Counted from the first letter of the stretch, positions 43,565-55,129 are shown. The stretch is 64,000 nt of DNA from Carettochelys insculpta (GCF_033958435.1 NC_134160.1:11209001-11273000); one strand, 5' to 3'. Notes: generated by a model not told the origin, from the sequence alone. A program made the numbers and translations.

Positions 43565-44195
43565 CAACACCCTAGAATGCTACAGGAAGTAATCTTGTAT
43601 CTTACTGGGTGATATTTTTCCTTTTGAATTGATGCATCAGTGATGCTATGGGATTGTGCAGCTGTTGTTGCTGTCTTTCAGAGGAGATATAAAATCAAGT
43701 GTCTGACCACTTGGTGTGGAAGAGCCAGTATCCTATCTAAATTTTGCTTACTTAAATCCCAGGGAGGTCTGAACTGGAGATGGCATTTCATGTTCACTAC
43801 CCATGGTTCTGTTTTATGCTTTTACAGCATTATTATTATTCCACTTACCTTACACGCACCAACAGACTGTGGAGTGGTGTGTTTGTAAACCACTTTAAAA
43901 TTCTCCAAAAGGTGTGGCATAATGACAAATTATTATATATGAAATTGAATATTTAAAACAAGAAATTTTAACTTCCAAGAAAATCCTTACACATCTTGTG
44001 CTGTTTGACTTAAGTCTGCATTGTTTGTGTACAAAGACTGCAGTATTGATGGGAAAATGAAATACAATAAACCAGTAGGTTGGCTGCCTGGATAATGATA
44101 TTCAGATTCGAATCTGAAATGTTATAATCTTCATGTTGCAGCTCACCTTTGTAAATTCATTTCTTAAAAACCTCACAGACAGCAACTTTCCAGGC
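43565..44195. other. no recognisable feature
   Basis: Anonymous A/T-rich DNA. Confidence 0.45.
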
Positions 44196-44199
44196 ACTA

Positions 44200-44524
44200 C
44201 AGGTTGAACCTCTGTAGTCTGGCACCCTTGGGACCTGACTGGTGCCAGATGAGAGAATTTGCTGGATCATGGGAGGTCAGTGTTGTCTACCAGCATTACC
44301 AACGCTACCTGTGCTTACTGGGCTCTTAGAAGACATTTAGGGGTAAATTACAGCTAAATATCAACCCAGAACGCTGAGAGCCAGGACTGGTGGCTGAAAA
44401 CAAACTTTGAGACTTTGGAGAGCTTGGCCACAAGCATGATAAGTGGTCCTCCAGCTAACTAAAATCATGCCGGACTGCGGGTGTTGCCAGACGAAAGAGT
44501 TCCAGGTTAGAGAGGTTCAATCTG
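44200..44524 (+). mobile_element. pogo/Tigger-like MITE, family A
   Basis: A 325-bp copy flanked by TA (44198-44199 and 44525-44526). Ends are 'caggttgaacctctgtagtctggcac' and 'gttccaggttagagaggttcaatctg'. It has the full family order: 'gagaatttgctggatcatgggagg', 'gggctcttagaagacatttaggggtaaatt', 'ccaggactggtggctg'. One of the best preserved copies. Confidence 0.9.
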
Positions 44525-44974
44525 TACTTGGCATTTTGAGTTTTTGTAGAACAGAAGAACAGGCAGGGCTGTCCCTACTGGCAGGCAAAACGCACAGCCA
44601 CGTAGGGCACCCTGGTTCAAACCCGTTCCCCCCACACCCAGCTCTGGCTCACCCTTCCACCCGCATAGCCCCAGCTCTGGCTCACTGCCCCCCCACACCC
44701 GGCTCACCCGCACCCAGCTCCTGCTCACCACCCCACACGTCCCCAACTAAACCCCCCAAAGGGCCTTGTGGTCCTGGCTCACTGTCCCCCCCCCCCGCAG
44801 CCCTAAACCACTCCAGGCTTAACACCCTGGCCCCTCCCACAGCCCCAACCCATCGACAGGCTTAACCCTCTCCAACTGCCCCCTCCCCCAGTCCCAGGAC
44901 TTACCTTTCAAAAGGAACTCCAGATGCTCCTGCTGCTTCCCCAGCTGCAGAACATGCATTCTGCTGGGGAAAAA

Positions 44975-45062
44975 GCCCCCTCCCGACTTACGCAAAATTC
45001 AAGTTATGCGAGGGTGCGTGGGAACACAACCCTCACGTAACTCAGGGGACAACTGTACAGTA
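44975..45062 (-). repeat. pogo-like terminus fragment
   Basis: 'cgacttacgcaaaattcaagttatgcgaggg' then 'ccctcacgtaactcaggggacaactgta'. The latter, reversed, is a TA-linked pogo-type left end. The C-rich stretch before it (44610-44900) is anonymous. Confidence 0.5.
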
Positions 45063-45835
45063 AATGGTGTCTGCTCCGGGAGAGCTGACATTCCCTTTCC
45101 CCCACTGCTTTAGCTGTCCTGCTCCCACCACTCTGGAGAAGGGGTGCAGTTGCTGGGCTGGGTAGGGCATCAGGGCCAGTAGAGATGGCCCTGAGAATGG
45201 GCAAAGTTGCTGAGTCTTCCTGCATTAATTAATATAAAGAAAGCATTGTCTGGTACAGAGCTGGGTTCTTGCCATCAGAAGTGGAGTTCACATAAAGAAA
45301 AATACCTGTTTATAACATCACTCCTGGGACTTGCCAACTTAACATGCCATTTCCCAGAGGCACCTCCTAAGCAACAGTGATGTAATTTCAGAGTCCCTTG
45401 ACCTCTAGAGATGGATGTGTGATTCATGCTCTTTGTAAGAGGGGAGGCATGGAAGGCACAACTTAGATTTCAGGAAAATAAGCTGCACTGAAATATTTAT
45501 TTCCTGGTGTTAAAGTACAATCAGACAGCCATTGACAAGCAGATGTCACTGATTAATTTCACTAAGAGCCACCATGCAGAAGAGAGGGTGACAGTAGGAT
45601 ATCTGGGTTTCTGCGTGGAATCATTAAGTAAAAATTACAGCTTCTTTCTCTGTCAGTTCCCTTGGACGTACCATAAGCTTTTAGGATGTAGCTTTTAGGA
45701 CCCACAGGATACCTAACTTCAGAACACAAGACATGCCACCATATGTTGGGTAGTAGTTATTCGCATGTCCTGCAAGGCAGAACAGATTATAATGAAGCTG
45801 CATGCTGCCTATGGGCTCTGGCTACCCATACTGTC
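45063..45835. other. no recognisable feature
   Basis: Anonymous sequence. Confidence 0.45.
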
Positions 45836-45843
45836 CCCTGGCC

Positions 45844-46565
45844 CAGGGACTGCCAAACAAAATAGCAAGAAGAGTTGTCTTTTTTTTAATTCAGGGAAAA
45901 AAAATCAATAAGTCAAGAGCTGCAATGCATGTGAATATGAGACAGTTATTAATAAATAATGTCAAACTATACTTTTTGTAACCCTTATGTTAAGAACAGT
46001 GCATACAATGATTTGTAATGTCATACATGTTTACTGTAGGATGTTCACAAATGTTTTACGTATTTTCTCGAGGTTGCATTTTTTGTTGGTGGTAAATTTC
46101 TCATTGGAAGTGAGAGATAAAGAGAGCCCAGCTGAACTGGATATAAATGCAAAGGACTGGGTCCATCAGTTTGAAATTTTTAGATTTTCCCCATTTTTAA
46201 AGCCATTCCAACCCCATTTTAATTATGCCAATTTTTTTCACGTATAATTTTTCTTTCTTAAAATGCACGTTGCCCTTCGCAGCAGGAATGCTGCAAGTTT
46301 CCTTTTCAAAATCAAGACTTCATTAACAACACAATCAAAATACCAGTACAGTAGCCCAGCCCACAATGCACTGCTCATATTAAAGGAGAATTTAGCCAAC
46401 GTTTTGAGATCACACATCATTTGCTATTTAGACATCAGTTGTTCATTGTTGGGCTTTTAGATGGTCACCATTTATTGAAAATAATCAGTTTTTTTTCAAA
46501 CTTTGCAATTATAGTGTTGGGAGCCACAGATAAGTCCTTAAAGAAGTGCTGGTTGCAGACCCCTG
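45844..46565 (+). mobile_element. hAT-like element, family G, 722 bp
   Basis: Left end 'cagggactgccaaac', right end 'gctggttgcagacccctg'. Flanks CCCTGGCC (45836-45843) and TCCTGGCC (46566-46573) match at 7 of 8. It aligns with 50561-51068 at both ends ('aatatgagacag', 'aagaacagtgca', 'gttttgagatc.ca.atc'). About 210 bp of its interior (about 46080-46380) are absent from that copy. No transposase frame is present. Confidence 0.8.
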
Positions 46566-46573
46566 TCCTGGCC

Positions 46574-47425
46574 CGACTTGGCACCAGTCTGGCTGCTCCT
46601 TGCCCCCATACCCTGAGCCAACCCCGCATAGTTTTATGGCTACCAAACTTGTCAAATAATATACTACATCTTAAACAAATCTTAATATATTAATCAGGGT
46701 TTTGTCTACTACTTGAGACTGTAGTTCAGTTTGTGTTCTAGTCACTGTTTCTTGCTATCAGGCTACCAATTTGTTCATTCCAGCTGTTTTATTTTAATGC
46801 TCCTATGCTCCTCTAATTTAGGGAGTTATCATTTTGCAAAACTTAATTTTGTGGTGTGTAAGGGGGTCTTGTTTTGAGTACTGCATCTTAAGGTTTTTCA
46901 TTGTTCGTATGATTTTACATTCTCTGCTGAGGAAGCCTAAAATCTAGTCCTTTGTGAAGTATTTTTCCTTCCTAAAAATTTCTGTTTACTATTTGTCTTT
47001 TCACCACTTAAGGAAGAACTTTAAGAATGTGGTCTTTGTGCCGTCATTATTCTTGGACATGTGATAACCTGCCAACTGCTGGTACTTACGCAACAATCTT
47101 CTAGCAAAAGCAGTAGCAGTTGAGGTAACGTTGATATTTTTGTGTGTGTTTGACTTGAAGTTTCTTGTAGACTATCAGAGAAAAAGGACCCCAGAAATTA
47201 GTTTTGTGACTGGAATTAAATGATCCTTTTGTTGCAGGTCAAAGAAGGGTTTCAGATGTATTGGTTGGAAAGGATTTGTTGGGTCTCGATTGTCCAGGAT
47301 TTGTGAAGCCTTTCATATCTACATCAGTCGTTCAAATGGAATCCAGATGATAACTGTCCTTCAAAAGCCGTGAAAGCAGCTTGTGGTGCTGTCCAAAAGG
47401 ATTGCTTCCCACTGGCTACTCTTTA
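46574..47425. other. no recognisable feature
   Basis: Anonymous, T-rich sequence. Confidence 0.45.
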
Positions 47426-47428
47426 AAA

Positions 47429-47520
47429 GTCATAGACTCGTAGAAGCCTAGGGCTGGAAGGGGCCTCTGGAGGTCATTGACTCCAGTCCCCTGCCTAAAG
47501 CAGGACCAATCCTGAGACAT
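47429..47520 (-). mobile_element. CR1 LINE 3' terminus fragment
   Basis: 'gtcatagactcgtagaagcctagggctggaaggggcctctggaggtcattgactccagtcccctgcctaaagcaggac' is the antisense last part of a CR1 3' UTR. Confidence 0.82.
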
Positions 47521-48225
47521 GAAGTGAAAAATCAGGCTATTTTTATTGTGCAGCTGTCTGTAGTGTACAATTACCGTAGCAGTTGGAGACTTCTAAGCAG
47601 AGAGACAAAGGGTTAAATGAGTTTGGAGGTGACAGTAACTCTTGCTCCTGGATATAGTCACTCCAGGAAGAGATTTAAATCACGCTCCCTGGACACTGTG
47701 TAGTGAAGCTTAAACTGTTGTTGTTCAGGCCACGTCTGCTTTGCGGGTAAATCTAGGTTGGTCAGTCTGTCAGAGTTCACAGCACCCATTTTTTTAAACA
47801 ATTTATTTTTTTGCAAAAGATAATTTGTATTTTGCAAATTTTTTTTTAAAAGGACTTAAAAACAATTGAACAAAAAACGCAAGAGCAAGCTAGCTATGGG
47901 ATGGGGAACTGCAAAGTCCTGCAGCAGCCAGCGTGGAATAAAACAGTCTAGAGCAGTGGTGGGCAAGCTGCTGCCCACTGGGGTTTCACCTTTAGGCTGC
48001 AGACCCCTTGTCTGCCCCTTTCTCCCATGCACATCTCACACACTGAAGCCCTGCATTTCTTTGCTCTTCCCCTCACTCCCAGCACTTTTGGGGGGCCATG
48101 AGTCAATAGGCTGATCTGCACTCTGTTCCCACTCCACCCCCTCCCTCTCAGAGCTATGGATGCTCACAGCTTTAGGAGGGAGTAGGGGAGGAGCAGGGAT
48201 GGAGTGCAAACACTTGTTCTCACAC
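47521..48225. other. mostly anonymous; possible hAT end
   Basis: 'gagcagtggtgggcaagctgctgccc' near 47952 resembles a hAT-type left end. No partner was found. The rest is unrecognised. Confidence 0.4.
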
Positions 48226-48228
48226 ACA

Positions 48229-48404
48229 TGTTATAGAACTGGAAGGGACCTTGGGAGATCATCGAGTCCAGTCCCTTGCCCTCTTGGAGGGCCAACCACC
48301 ATCCCTGACAGATACATTTTTTTTTTTAATCTATTTGCCCCAGGCCCCTAAATGGCCTCCTCAAGGACTGAACTCACAGCTCTGGGTTTAGCAGACCAAT
48401 GCTC
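48229..48404 (-). mobile_element. tortoise Pol III (CryI-type) SINE
   Basis: Read on the minus strand it begins in a tRNA-like head ('gagcattggtctgctaaacccag', 'gtgagttcagtccttgaggagg'), then an A-rich linker, and a CR1-like tail ending 'ccttccagttctata'. A tRNA-derived head with a CR1 tail is the structure of the CryI SINE of cryptodiran turtles. The first part of the head (A-box side) is missing here. Confidence 0.7.
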
Positions 48405-48860
48405 GTGGCATTCCAGAAGTGCTGCAGGGAGGGAAAGGGGTAGGAAGTACAGGACTCCAATGCCCCAGTGTGTAGGGGGTGGGGAGCAGACAGGGGATCT
48501 GTGGGGCCACAGGTGGGACCCAAAGGGGGTGAGGGCTACAGGTTGCCTGCCTGCGGTGCACTGAGGCGAAGGAGGGCCACTCATCTGGCTCACTCACTCA
48601 TCTGGTCTAAGGTGAAGGTTGCTAAGTTTGGTGATGAGACGTTTAAGGTTTAATTCTGTGACGTGATTTTATTTTGACTGTTGACAGCTTCTTATGTTCA
48701 GGCTTTGTAAACATAGATTGGACTGTCAGACTCCTCTACATTGCCAATGTATCTTACAAAAACCCACCATGCACAAGTCCAAAAGGTCATATTTTTGGCA
48801 GGAGGGAAGGGAATCTGATTCTGATACACAGTTGTATGTGAGAGTGTACATGTGGCTGCT
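48405..48860. other. no recognisable feature
   Basis: G-rich to 48560, then anonymous. Confidence 0.45.
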
Positions 48861-48863
48861 TAA

Positions 48864-49150
48864 GGGTACAGCTACACTTATCAGTAGATTAACCCTGTCA
48901 GGGTCAATCTTCTGGGGTTCGATTTTGTGCACCTAGTGGAATGCATGAAAACGAGCTATCAGTCAACTCCTATGTGCTTCAGTATCACAAGGAGTAAGGA
49001 AGATGAAGGAGATAGGTCAAGGGGAGAAACTCCCTCAATGAGGATGGCCAGATAAGTTGATCCTAGACAAGTTAATTGCAGCTATGCAGTTATTGTAGCT
49101 GGAATTGCATATCTAGGATCAACTTTCGGGTCTAGAGTAGACCTGCCCTC
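48864..49150. mobile_element. foldback MITE, family of 10721
   Basis: Begins 'gggtacagctacactta' and ends 'agagtagacctgccctc'. The interior 'gggttcgattttgtgcac', 'ggggagaaactccctc' and 'ggaattgcatatctaggatcaactt' matches the outer element at 10721-11390, without the nested insertion. It therefore serves as the empty-site reference. Confidence 0.75.
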
Positions 49151-49241
49151 AGTTAACAAAGCGTCCATCCCTACTGAGTTACAGTATGTTGAGACAGAGA
49201 CCTGCACAACTTAGTTTCTAGTGAAAGGCTGTTAACTACTT

Positions 49242-49445
49242 CCTCTAAAACAACAAGAGTCCTGTGGCAACTTGTAGACTAACATATTTTGAAGCATGAG
49301 CTTTCTTGGGCAAAGACCAGCTCATATATCTGACAAAGAGGGTCTTGGCCCATGAAAGCTTGTGCTCCAAAATACCTGTTTGTCTATAAGGTTCTACAGG
49401 ACTCTTGTTTTTGAAGATACAGACTAACTCCTCTACCCTTCTGAT
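49242..49445. mobile_element. Penelope-like 3' terminus, inverted pair
   Basis: The left half, in reverse, is 'gagtcctgtggcaacttgtagactaaca' with 'gcatgagctttcttgggcaaag'. The right half, forward, is 'ggcccatgaaagcttgtgctcc' and 'ctataaggttctacaggactc', ending 'gatacagactaactcctctaccc'. Second subfamily, as at 17523 and 30827. Confidence 0.72.
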
Positions 49446-50005
49446 AGGCCTGATTTAGAGAAACTATCTTGGCTTTATACTGGAGACAGAGGCTAACAAA
49501 ATGCAAACTGTAGCAAGTTTAGATTGTAAGCCATTTACACTTGATAATCTGTCTTCATTGCATTACTCTTCTATACCACACCCAGATAGCCATGCTACTG
49601 GAGTAAAGTGAAATTTATTGTACTATTTGCATGGAAAGCCAATTATCAGAGTGTTAAATTTGTATGGAAATTAGTGGCTTAACATGCAGCATAATGTGTA
49701 TTCTAGTCTATACCAATAGCCACATGACTTAAACTGCATCTGTGATACCAATTAAATATTTGAATTAAAATATTTAAATATTTAAATTTTTATTCCCGTA
49801 CTGCTTGCTAGAAAAACTAATAAAAATAAAGCAACCCTTCTTAACCGACCTTCATCTTGTGGAATCTTTTGCCTGAGAGTATCACTGACGCCCATAACAA
49901 GATTCTAAAGAGGACTTTAATGTTTATCTGGATAACAAGAATATCTAGAATCCTCTTAGTATGTACTCTGAGGTATCAGCATTAAAAAAGGGAAGAAGGA
50001 GATAC
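49446..50005. other. anonymous; possible old LINE fragment
   Basis: 'gtggaatcttttgcctgagagtatc' and 'aagaggactttaatgtttatctggataacaag' at 49859-49935 resemble a diverged CR1/L3 3' end. The rest is unrecognised A/T-rich DNA. Confidence 0.4.
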
Positions 50006-50009
50006 ACAT

Positions 50010-50197
50010 CTCATAGAACTGGAAAGGACCTCTGGAGGTCATGGAGTCCAGTCCCCTGCTCTCTTGGCAGGACCAAGCACCATCCCTGACATATTTTTTT
50101 AAATCTGTTTGCCCCAGACCCCTAACTGACCTCCTCAAGGACTGAGCTCACAATCCTGGGTGTAGTAGGCCAATGCTCAAACCACTGAGCTGTCAGC
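50010..50197 (-). mobile_element. tortoise Pol III (CryI-type) SINE
   Basis: On the minus strand: 'agctcagtggtttgagcattgg' (Pol III A box), 'gattgtgagctcagtcc' (B box), then 'aggtcagttaggggtctggggcaaac', an A-rich linker and a CR1-like tail 'ccagaggtcctttccagttctatga'. It keeps more of the tRNA head than the 48229 copy. This SINE class is known from cryptodiran turtles and supports the taxonomic call. Confidence 0.8.
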
Positions 50198-50552
50198 AGG
50201 CTAGGAGGAAATTTTCCTACTGGGCAGATTATAGAGTAATTGCTTACTGATTAAGTTTTTTGTCTGAAGTAGTTGGAATTGGCCATTCTTGCAAACAGGA
50301 CACAGAACTACTTTTCTGATCCCTTGTGGCAAATTTTGTGTTCCTAAATGGAAGCTTAGCTGTTCAGTGACCTCTTCCAGCTCATGCAGTCAAGCGTCAG
50401 AGCCAGGAGTAATATCTAGAAATCCCAACTCCCTGTTTCTTGCTCTATTAGATCACATTTCCCTTCTCTAATATAGCTGCTTTTACTTATACCTGAACGG
50501 TAATAATATAAGAATTTAGCTCCAGTGCTATACTAGGGAGAATTCTCCTTAT
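50198..50552. other. no recognisable feature
   Basis: Anonymous sequence between the SINE and the hAT-like copy. Confidence 0.45.
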
Positions 50553-50560
50553 TCCTAGGC

Positions 50561-51068
50561 CAGGAGTCAGCAACCAAAATAGCAAGAGAGCCATTCTTCC
50601 AATTCAGTAAAACACTCAATAATTCAAGAGCAGCAATGCATATGAATATGAGACAGTCCTTAGTAAATAACATCAAACTATAATTTTTGTAACCCCTATT
50701 TAAGAACAGTGCACGCACAATGATTTGTAATGTGATACATGTTTACTGAAGCACATTCATGAACTTTTTACATATTCCATTTCCTCGCACTTTACGTGTA
50801 TGTGTTTGTACCGCTGTCTTCTTGACATTCACTCCCGAACCACCCCACCCGGAGGACGTGAAGGGGAGTTATTCAAAGTTTTGAGATCGCATATCGCTTG
50901 CTATTTAGATAGGAGTTGTCATATTTGGGCTTTTAGAGGTTTACCATTTATCAAAAATAATCAGGAGGTTTTTTTTTGTTTTAAACTTTGCAGTTATAGT
51001 GTCAGGAGTTGCAAAGAAATCATTGAAGAGCCACATGCAGCTCCAGAACCGCAGTTTGCAGACCCCTG
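50561..51068 (+). mobile_element. hAT-like element, family G, 508 bp
   Basis: Left end 'caggagtcagcaacc', right end 'ccgcagtttgcagacccctg'. Aligns with both ends of 45844-46565. Flanks TCCTAGGC and ACTCAGGC agree only in part (6 of 8). It is an internally deleted relative, without coding capacity. Confidence 0.8.
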
Positions 51069-51076
51069 ACTCAGGC

Positions 51077-51805
51077 AAATGTGACTTCCAGCAGTGCTTT
51101 GTCAGGCTTTGTGATGTATATTCTTGGAGCATCCAGAAGGGGCAGGATCCTGACAGGATTAATATTTGAAGCACAGTCACACACTATGGAGTAAGCAGAG
51201 CTCAGTTAGTGAACATCCTCGAAAAGGAAATGAAATTGAAATCCCTGGGTGACTGGAAAGTTGCTATAACCTTTCTAGGCAATGGTAAAAGTAGGGCTGA
51301 AATGTCTGTTTCTATTCCTCTGTCCTTTTCTACAAAGCTCAGGGAGGCAGCAGATATGGTGACTTGACTACAAATGCTCTCTGCTGTCTAGTCCTTGCTA
51401 GCTGCAGTTTGCACTCTGAGATGAAAGTGCTGGATCTGTTTTTTGGAGGGTTAGGCATTTGTAAAGCAGCAAAGGTTACCTCTGATAGAAGTGTATAGCT
51501 TTCATTCTAAGTTTTTGCACAGGTGGTATCATGAAACTGTCTTCCAGAACAGCTGTCTGACATGGGGCTGGGAGTTTGTTATAAATCTTAATGCTAGGGG
51601 ACTCTGTTGGCTGGATGTGCCATGAGATTTTTATAAAGTAGTTGAATGCGGCCTGCTGCATATGGATCTTGCTTGCTGCCTGGTGGGTTTGGGACAGATG
51701 CCACCCACTGACGGTGGTGAGAATAATTTAAACATGGTTGTGCAAATTTCATGCTTTTGCAGAGCTCTCCTTCAGGACTGGGAAACGTACTCAGGCTTTG
51801 TCAAC
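51077..51805. other. no recognisable feature
   Basis: Anonymous sequence. No supported exon or repeat. Confidence 0.45.
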
Positions 51806-51811
51806 ATTTGA

Positions 51812-52065
51812 AGTTTAGAGTGCAGCCACGGCAGTATTTTAACGTGGCAGTGGTGCCACAGTGGGAAAGCTGAAGGGGAGCTCTCAGCACTGTAGGTAAA
51901 TCCCCTCTTCAAGGGTATTTCCCAGCACTGTAGCCCAGTTTACACTGGTGATTTAGAGCGTTGTAACTTGCTGTGCTCAGGAGGGTGTGTTTTCATACTC
52001 CTGAGGCAGAAAGTGGCCGTGTAGTAAAGTGGCAGTATAAAATTAGACTTAAAGTGCCACGGCTA
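51812..52065. mobile_element. foldback MITE, relative of 31187
   Basis: 'ggctttgtcaacatttgaag' to 'ggcagtataaaattagactta', with 'cccagtttacactggtgatttagagcg', 'gtaacttgctgtgctcagg', 'catactcctgaggcagaaagtgg'. Same order as 31187-31413. Confidence 0.65.
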
Positions 52066-52149
52066 AAGGTACCACCTCCTCTGTTTTCTCACGAGTCCTA
52101 TGAACATGATGTTTCCCCATTCTCCCTAGGTAAGCACTAAAATAGTTTC

Positions 52150-53470
52150 ATTTTTATAGGCAGGGTAGGTGGATTTAAATCAAAAGAATTTAATTTGCTA
52201 ATTTTAACTGATTTTAATCTGTATTTAAATCAGCAAGCAGAAAACCTTGTTTAAATCATTTTAATTGTGTTTTGCACTTGTACTATTTAGGTTTTTTTCC
52301 TGCTGAAGTTGATGTTTGCTAGTAACCATTAAACCGTGTTGATTTGTAATAAAAATTGCCCTTATACAGGTTGAACCTCTCTAGTCCAGTACCCTCAGGA
52401 CATTACCAGTACCGGACAGGATAATTTGCCAGACCGTGTGAGGTCAATATTGTCTCTAGCACATTACCAGCACTTCCACTGCTTACTGGGCTCTTAGAAG
52501 ACGTTTAGGGATAAATTGCCCTGGAACAGCAGCACAGAACACTGAGAGCAAGGACTGGTGGCTGTAAATAAGCTTTATGGGACCACAGGAAACTTGGCCA
52601 TTGATATAGCTTAACTTCTTTTTATTTAGCGTCTTAATTTTTCCATTTTATTATGTTAGAAGATAGGAAATGATATATTCTTTGCAGGTTTACATTTTTA
52701 CTCGTGATTTGTATAAGCACAATTTGGATGGAAATTCAAATGAAATTAAAAATGAAGAGGAATATCATTCTTTTAAAAATTAAATAAAACTCCCTTAATT
52801 GCATTGGGTATGTAAGAAAAATTAGTAAAGCTACTCATATGTTTTGCATTTAGAATAGACTAGTTTAATTGGAGGAAATATCTGTAGGTAATGAATTGTT
52901 GATTGTTTCTGGTTACCATGTCATTTAAGGTTTTAGAACTTATTTATCTCATCCTCTCATGTAATTTTTATTTGTGGATTAGAAGAGAAGAACATGCTTT
53001 CCTACTTTTTCAACGCTGTATTTGTCCCTTAACTTTGAATGAATTAGTTATTGAACTGAACTAGTTGAATAAAGTGAAATGAAGAAAATATTCTCTCTCC
53101 TCCTGCAAAAGAGGCTACTTTTGTCAAAATATGGTCTAGAATTCCAACAAACTGGTTTCAGGTGCTTATCAAGTAGCTTCCATCAAGTCAGTGGTTGACT
53201 TACTTCAGAATTTGTCAGCAAGCACATACTGCTTAGTATTATTTTTTGCATTTCTTTTAGATTATTTTAATAGATGATAATTTTAGATCTTACCTAAATT
53301 GTCAATTTTACATTTAATAGATTTATTTAAAAAGGTAATTTAAATAAACTCAATTTTAATTTTTAATTTTATTCATACTGTCTTTTGGATACAGCCACGA
53401 TGGGCAAAACATTTGACACTTTTATTTATTAATAAAGTTGCAGTTTTTAAACCATTTTAATTTAGCCTGT
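52150..53470. repeat. A/T-rich block, possible old DNA element
   Basis: 'ggtggatttaaatcaaaagaatttaatttg' at 52168 and 'ggtaatttaaataaactcaattttaattttt' at 53334 give a vague inverted, ATTTAAAT-rich frame, as in a known type of reptile repeat. It contains a pogo-like MITE at 52367-52600. No coding frame. The boundaries and family are uncertain. Confidence 0.35.
52367..52600 (+). mobile_element. pogo/Tigger-like MITE, family A, 3'-truncated
   Basis: Follows TA (52365-52366) with 'caggttgaacctctctagtcc'. The order 'ccactgcttactgggctcttagaaga', 'gcaaggactggtggctg', 'ccacaggaaacttggcca' matches full copies, but the last 90 bp and right end are absent. Confidence 0.82.
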
Positions 53471-53565
53471 TGGTTTGTTATTTTAACCTGTCTGCTGCAG
53501 AGTAGCTTCCGTATGCAAAACACATACCATATCCATAGTATTTGGAGGTTAAAGTGGTGTTAATA

Positions 53566-53901
53566 CAGTAAATTCTTTCACATCCAATTGTCTTGGGACC
53601 GGGAGGTTGCCAGATTTTTCTAATATTCTGGATAATAGAGAGGCATACCTAGCAATTCATAATACTAAAGAAAAATAAGATTAGATATTAAGAAATGAAT
53701 AAAAATATATGCAGAGTACTTTATTTACCAAAAACAAGAATATTGTACACTGTAATCTTCTACTGTATTTGCTATATTTATTTGTATTTACTCTCAGTAT
53801 ACTGTACTTGTAGAAAACATAAGTAAAATGTATTTATGGTCAAAATGCCAGTTATATGAGAGTTCTGAATAATAGAATGCTCGATGTGAAAGAGTTGGCT
53901 G
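53566..53901 (+). mobile_element. pogo-like MITE, family B
   Basis: A 336-bp copy flanked by TA (53564-53565 and 53902-53903). Ends 'cagtaaattctttcacatcc' and 'gatgtgaaagagttggctg' are inverted. Internal 'gataatagagaggcatacctagcaa', 'gcagagtactttatttacc' and 'atactgtacttgtagaaaa' are shared with 21757 and 59218. Confidence 0.87.
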
Positions 53902-54375
53902 TAACTTACATTTTTATCTTACAAATCTGTTATTGTGTATGGGGTGGCTAATGCTTTGGTATTAGCTCTGAAAGGGAGAGGTTTCTCGGCTTGTTTTATA
54001 CTAGGAGATTCGGCCAAATGTGGGTGACTTCGATCGAATTTCTCAGGATTCAGTCCATGCTACAGGGTCCATTCTGGTGACTTTAAGGGCACCTGTAGTA
54101 GACTTTTGTACTCCTGCTTTTCAGAAGGAGTAATGTACAAATTTGACTTTGCATGGTCAACCGTAGGGTAGAACAGACAGGCTGCTGTGAAACTGGACAA
54201 TCTTGGCCTCTTGGAAGTGTCCCACAGCGCCCCAATGTAGCCACTCTGGCCACCACTTTCAACTCTGCTGCTCTCCAGCTGTGCAGGAATCAGCCTGGGA
54301 AATTTTGAATTTAATTTCCTGTTTGACCAACGTGGTGAGCGGAGCAGGCAGCGCACCTCAGCAGCACATCTGGCC

Positions 54376-54447
54376 ATGAGCTCCCAGTGTCGCAGACGAG
54401 CTGCAGCGTGGAGTGTGCAGGAGATCTAGGACCTCATTTCTGTGTAG
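54376..54447 (+). pseudogene. Harbinger Myb/SANT protein, N-terminal stub
   Basis: Starts ATG at 54376 and reads 'RRRAAAWSVQEI', a stop (54427-54429), 'DLISV' and a second stop (54445-54447). It matches 'RRAPAWSVQEIQD' of relic A. The remainder of the domain is deleted. Confidence 0.7.
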
Positions 54448-54457
54448 GGAGAAGAGT

Positions 54458-55129
54458 CTATGCTGGGAAAACTATGAACCAGCCAAAGATATTCAGATAT
54501 ACATGCCAAGATCTCACAGTGCATGGAGGAAAAAGGGTGTACTGAGGACTCCCAGCAGCACCACATGATATCGATGGTGGATGGTGGATACCACGTCTCA
54601 TTGTGGTATTGCAGTGCTTCAGGGTGGAGGAAAGCAATTCACAAAGTTCCACGAGAGTGGTCTTAGGCATGCGGACGTTCTGTAGCCACTGCTGATCTCC
54701 CCAGACCTGCAGAACAATACAGCCCCACCTGCCTGAGTTCATTTCAAAGCACCAGAACCGGTACTCCACGGTGTACAAAGCATCAAGTGCGGCCAGCATC
54801 TCCCCGTTCCTCCTCGCCAGTTTGTCACATTCGTATATGTCCATCCCCTCCTTTGAGTCGTCTTCATTCTCACAGCTGCTTAGGCTCTGCACATACTGCA
54901 GCACAATGCATGAGGTGCTCACAACGTCTGCCACAACAGTTTTAAGCAGGACGGGTTCCATGCTAGCCTTGCAATGGTGTCTGCACGGGTATGGATAAAG
55001 GGTGTGAAAATATTTTTTTGCCTTTGCTTTCCAAAGGGAGGGGGAGGAGAGAAGTGCACTATGAGATGCCAGCAACACACACCCACTGCACGTGTTTGTC
55101 CTGTTAGATAGTGGGACAGAAACCCACAA
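54458..55129 (-). pseudogene. Harbinger transposase, N-terminal fragment
   Basis: A 223-codon minus-strand frame. The C-terminal half has the recognisable transposase N-terminal region: 'YRFWCFEMNSGRWGCIVL', then 'DQQWLQNVRMPKTTLVELCE' and 'LKHCNTTMRRGI', after which similarity stops. In active elements this precedes the DDE nuclease domain, which is absent here. The first ~90 codons include a low-quality leader probably outside the original gene. It is the longest transposon-derived frame in the window and is non-functional. Confidence 0.75.

Noticed and set aside
50010..50197. tRNA gene on the minus strand
   Set aside because: Pol III boxes are present, but there is no cloverleaf-compatible acceptor stem and the sequence continues into a CR1-like SINE tail.
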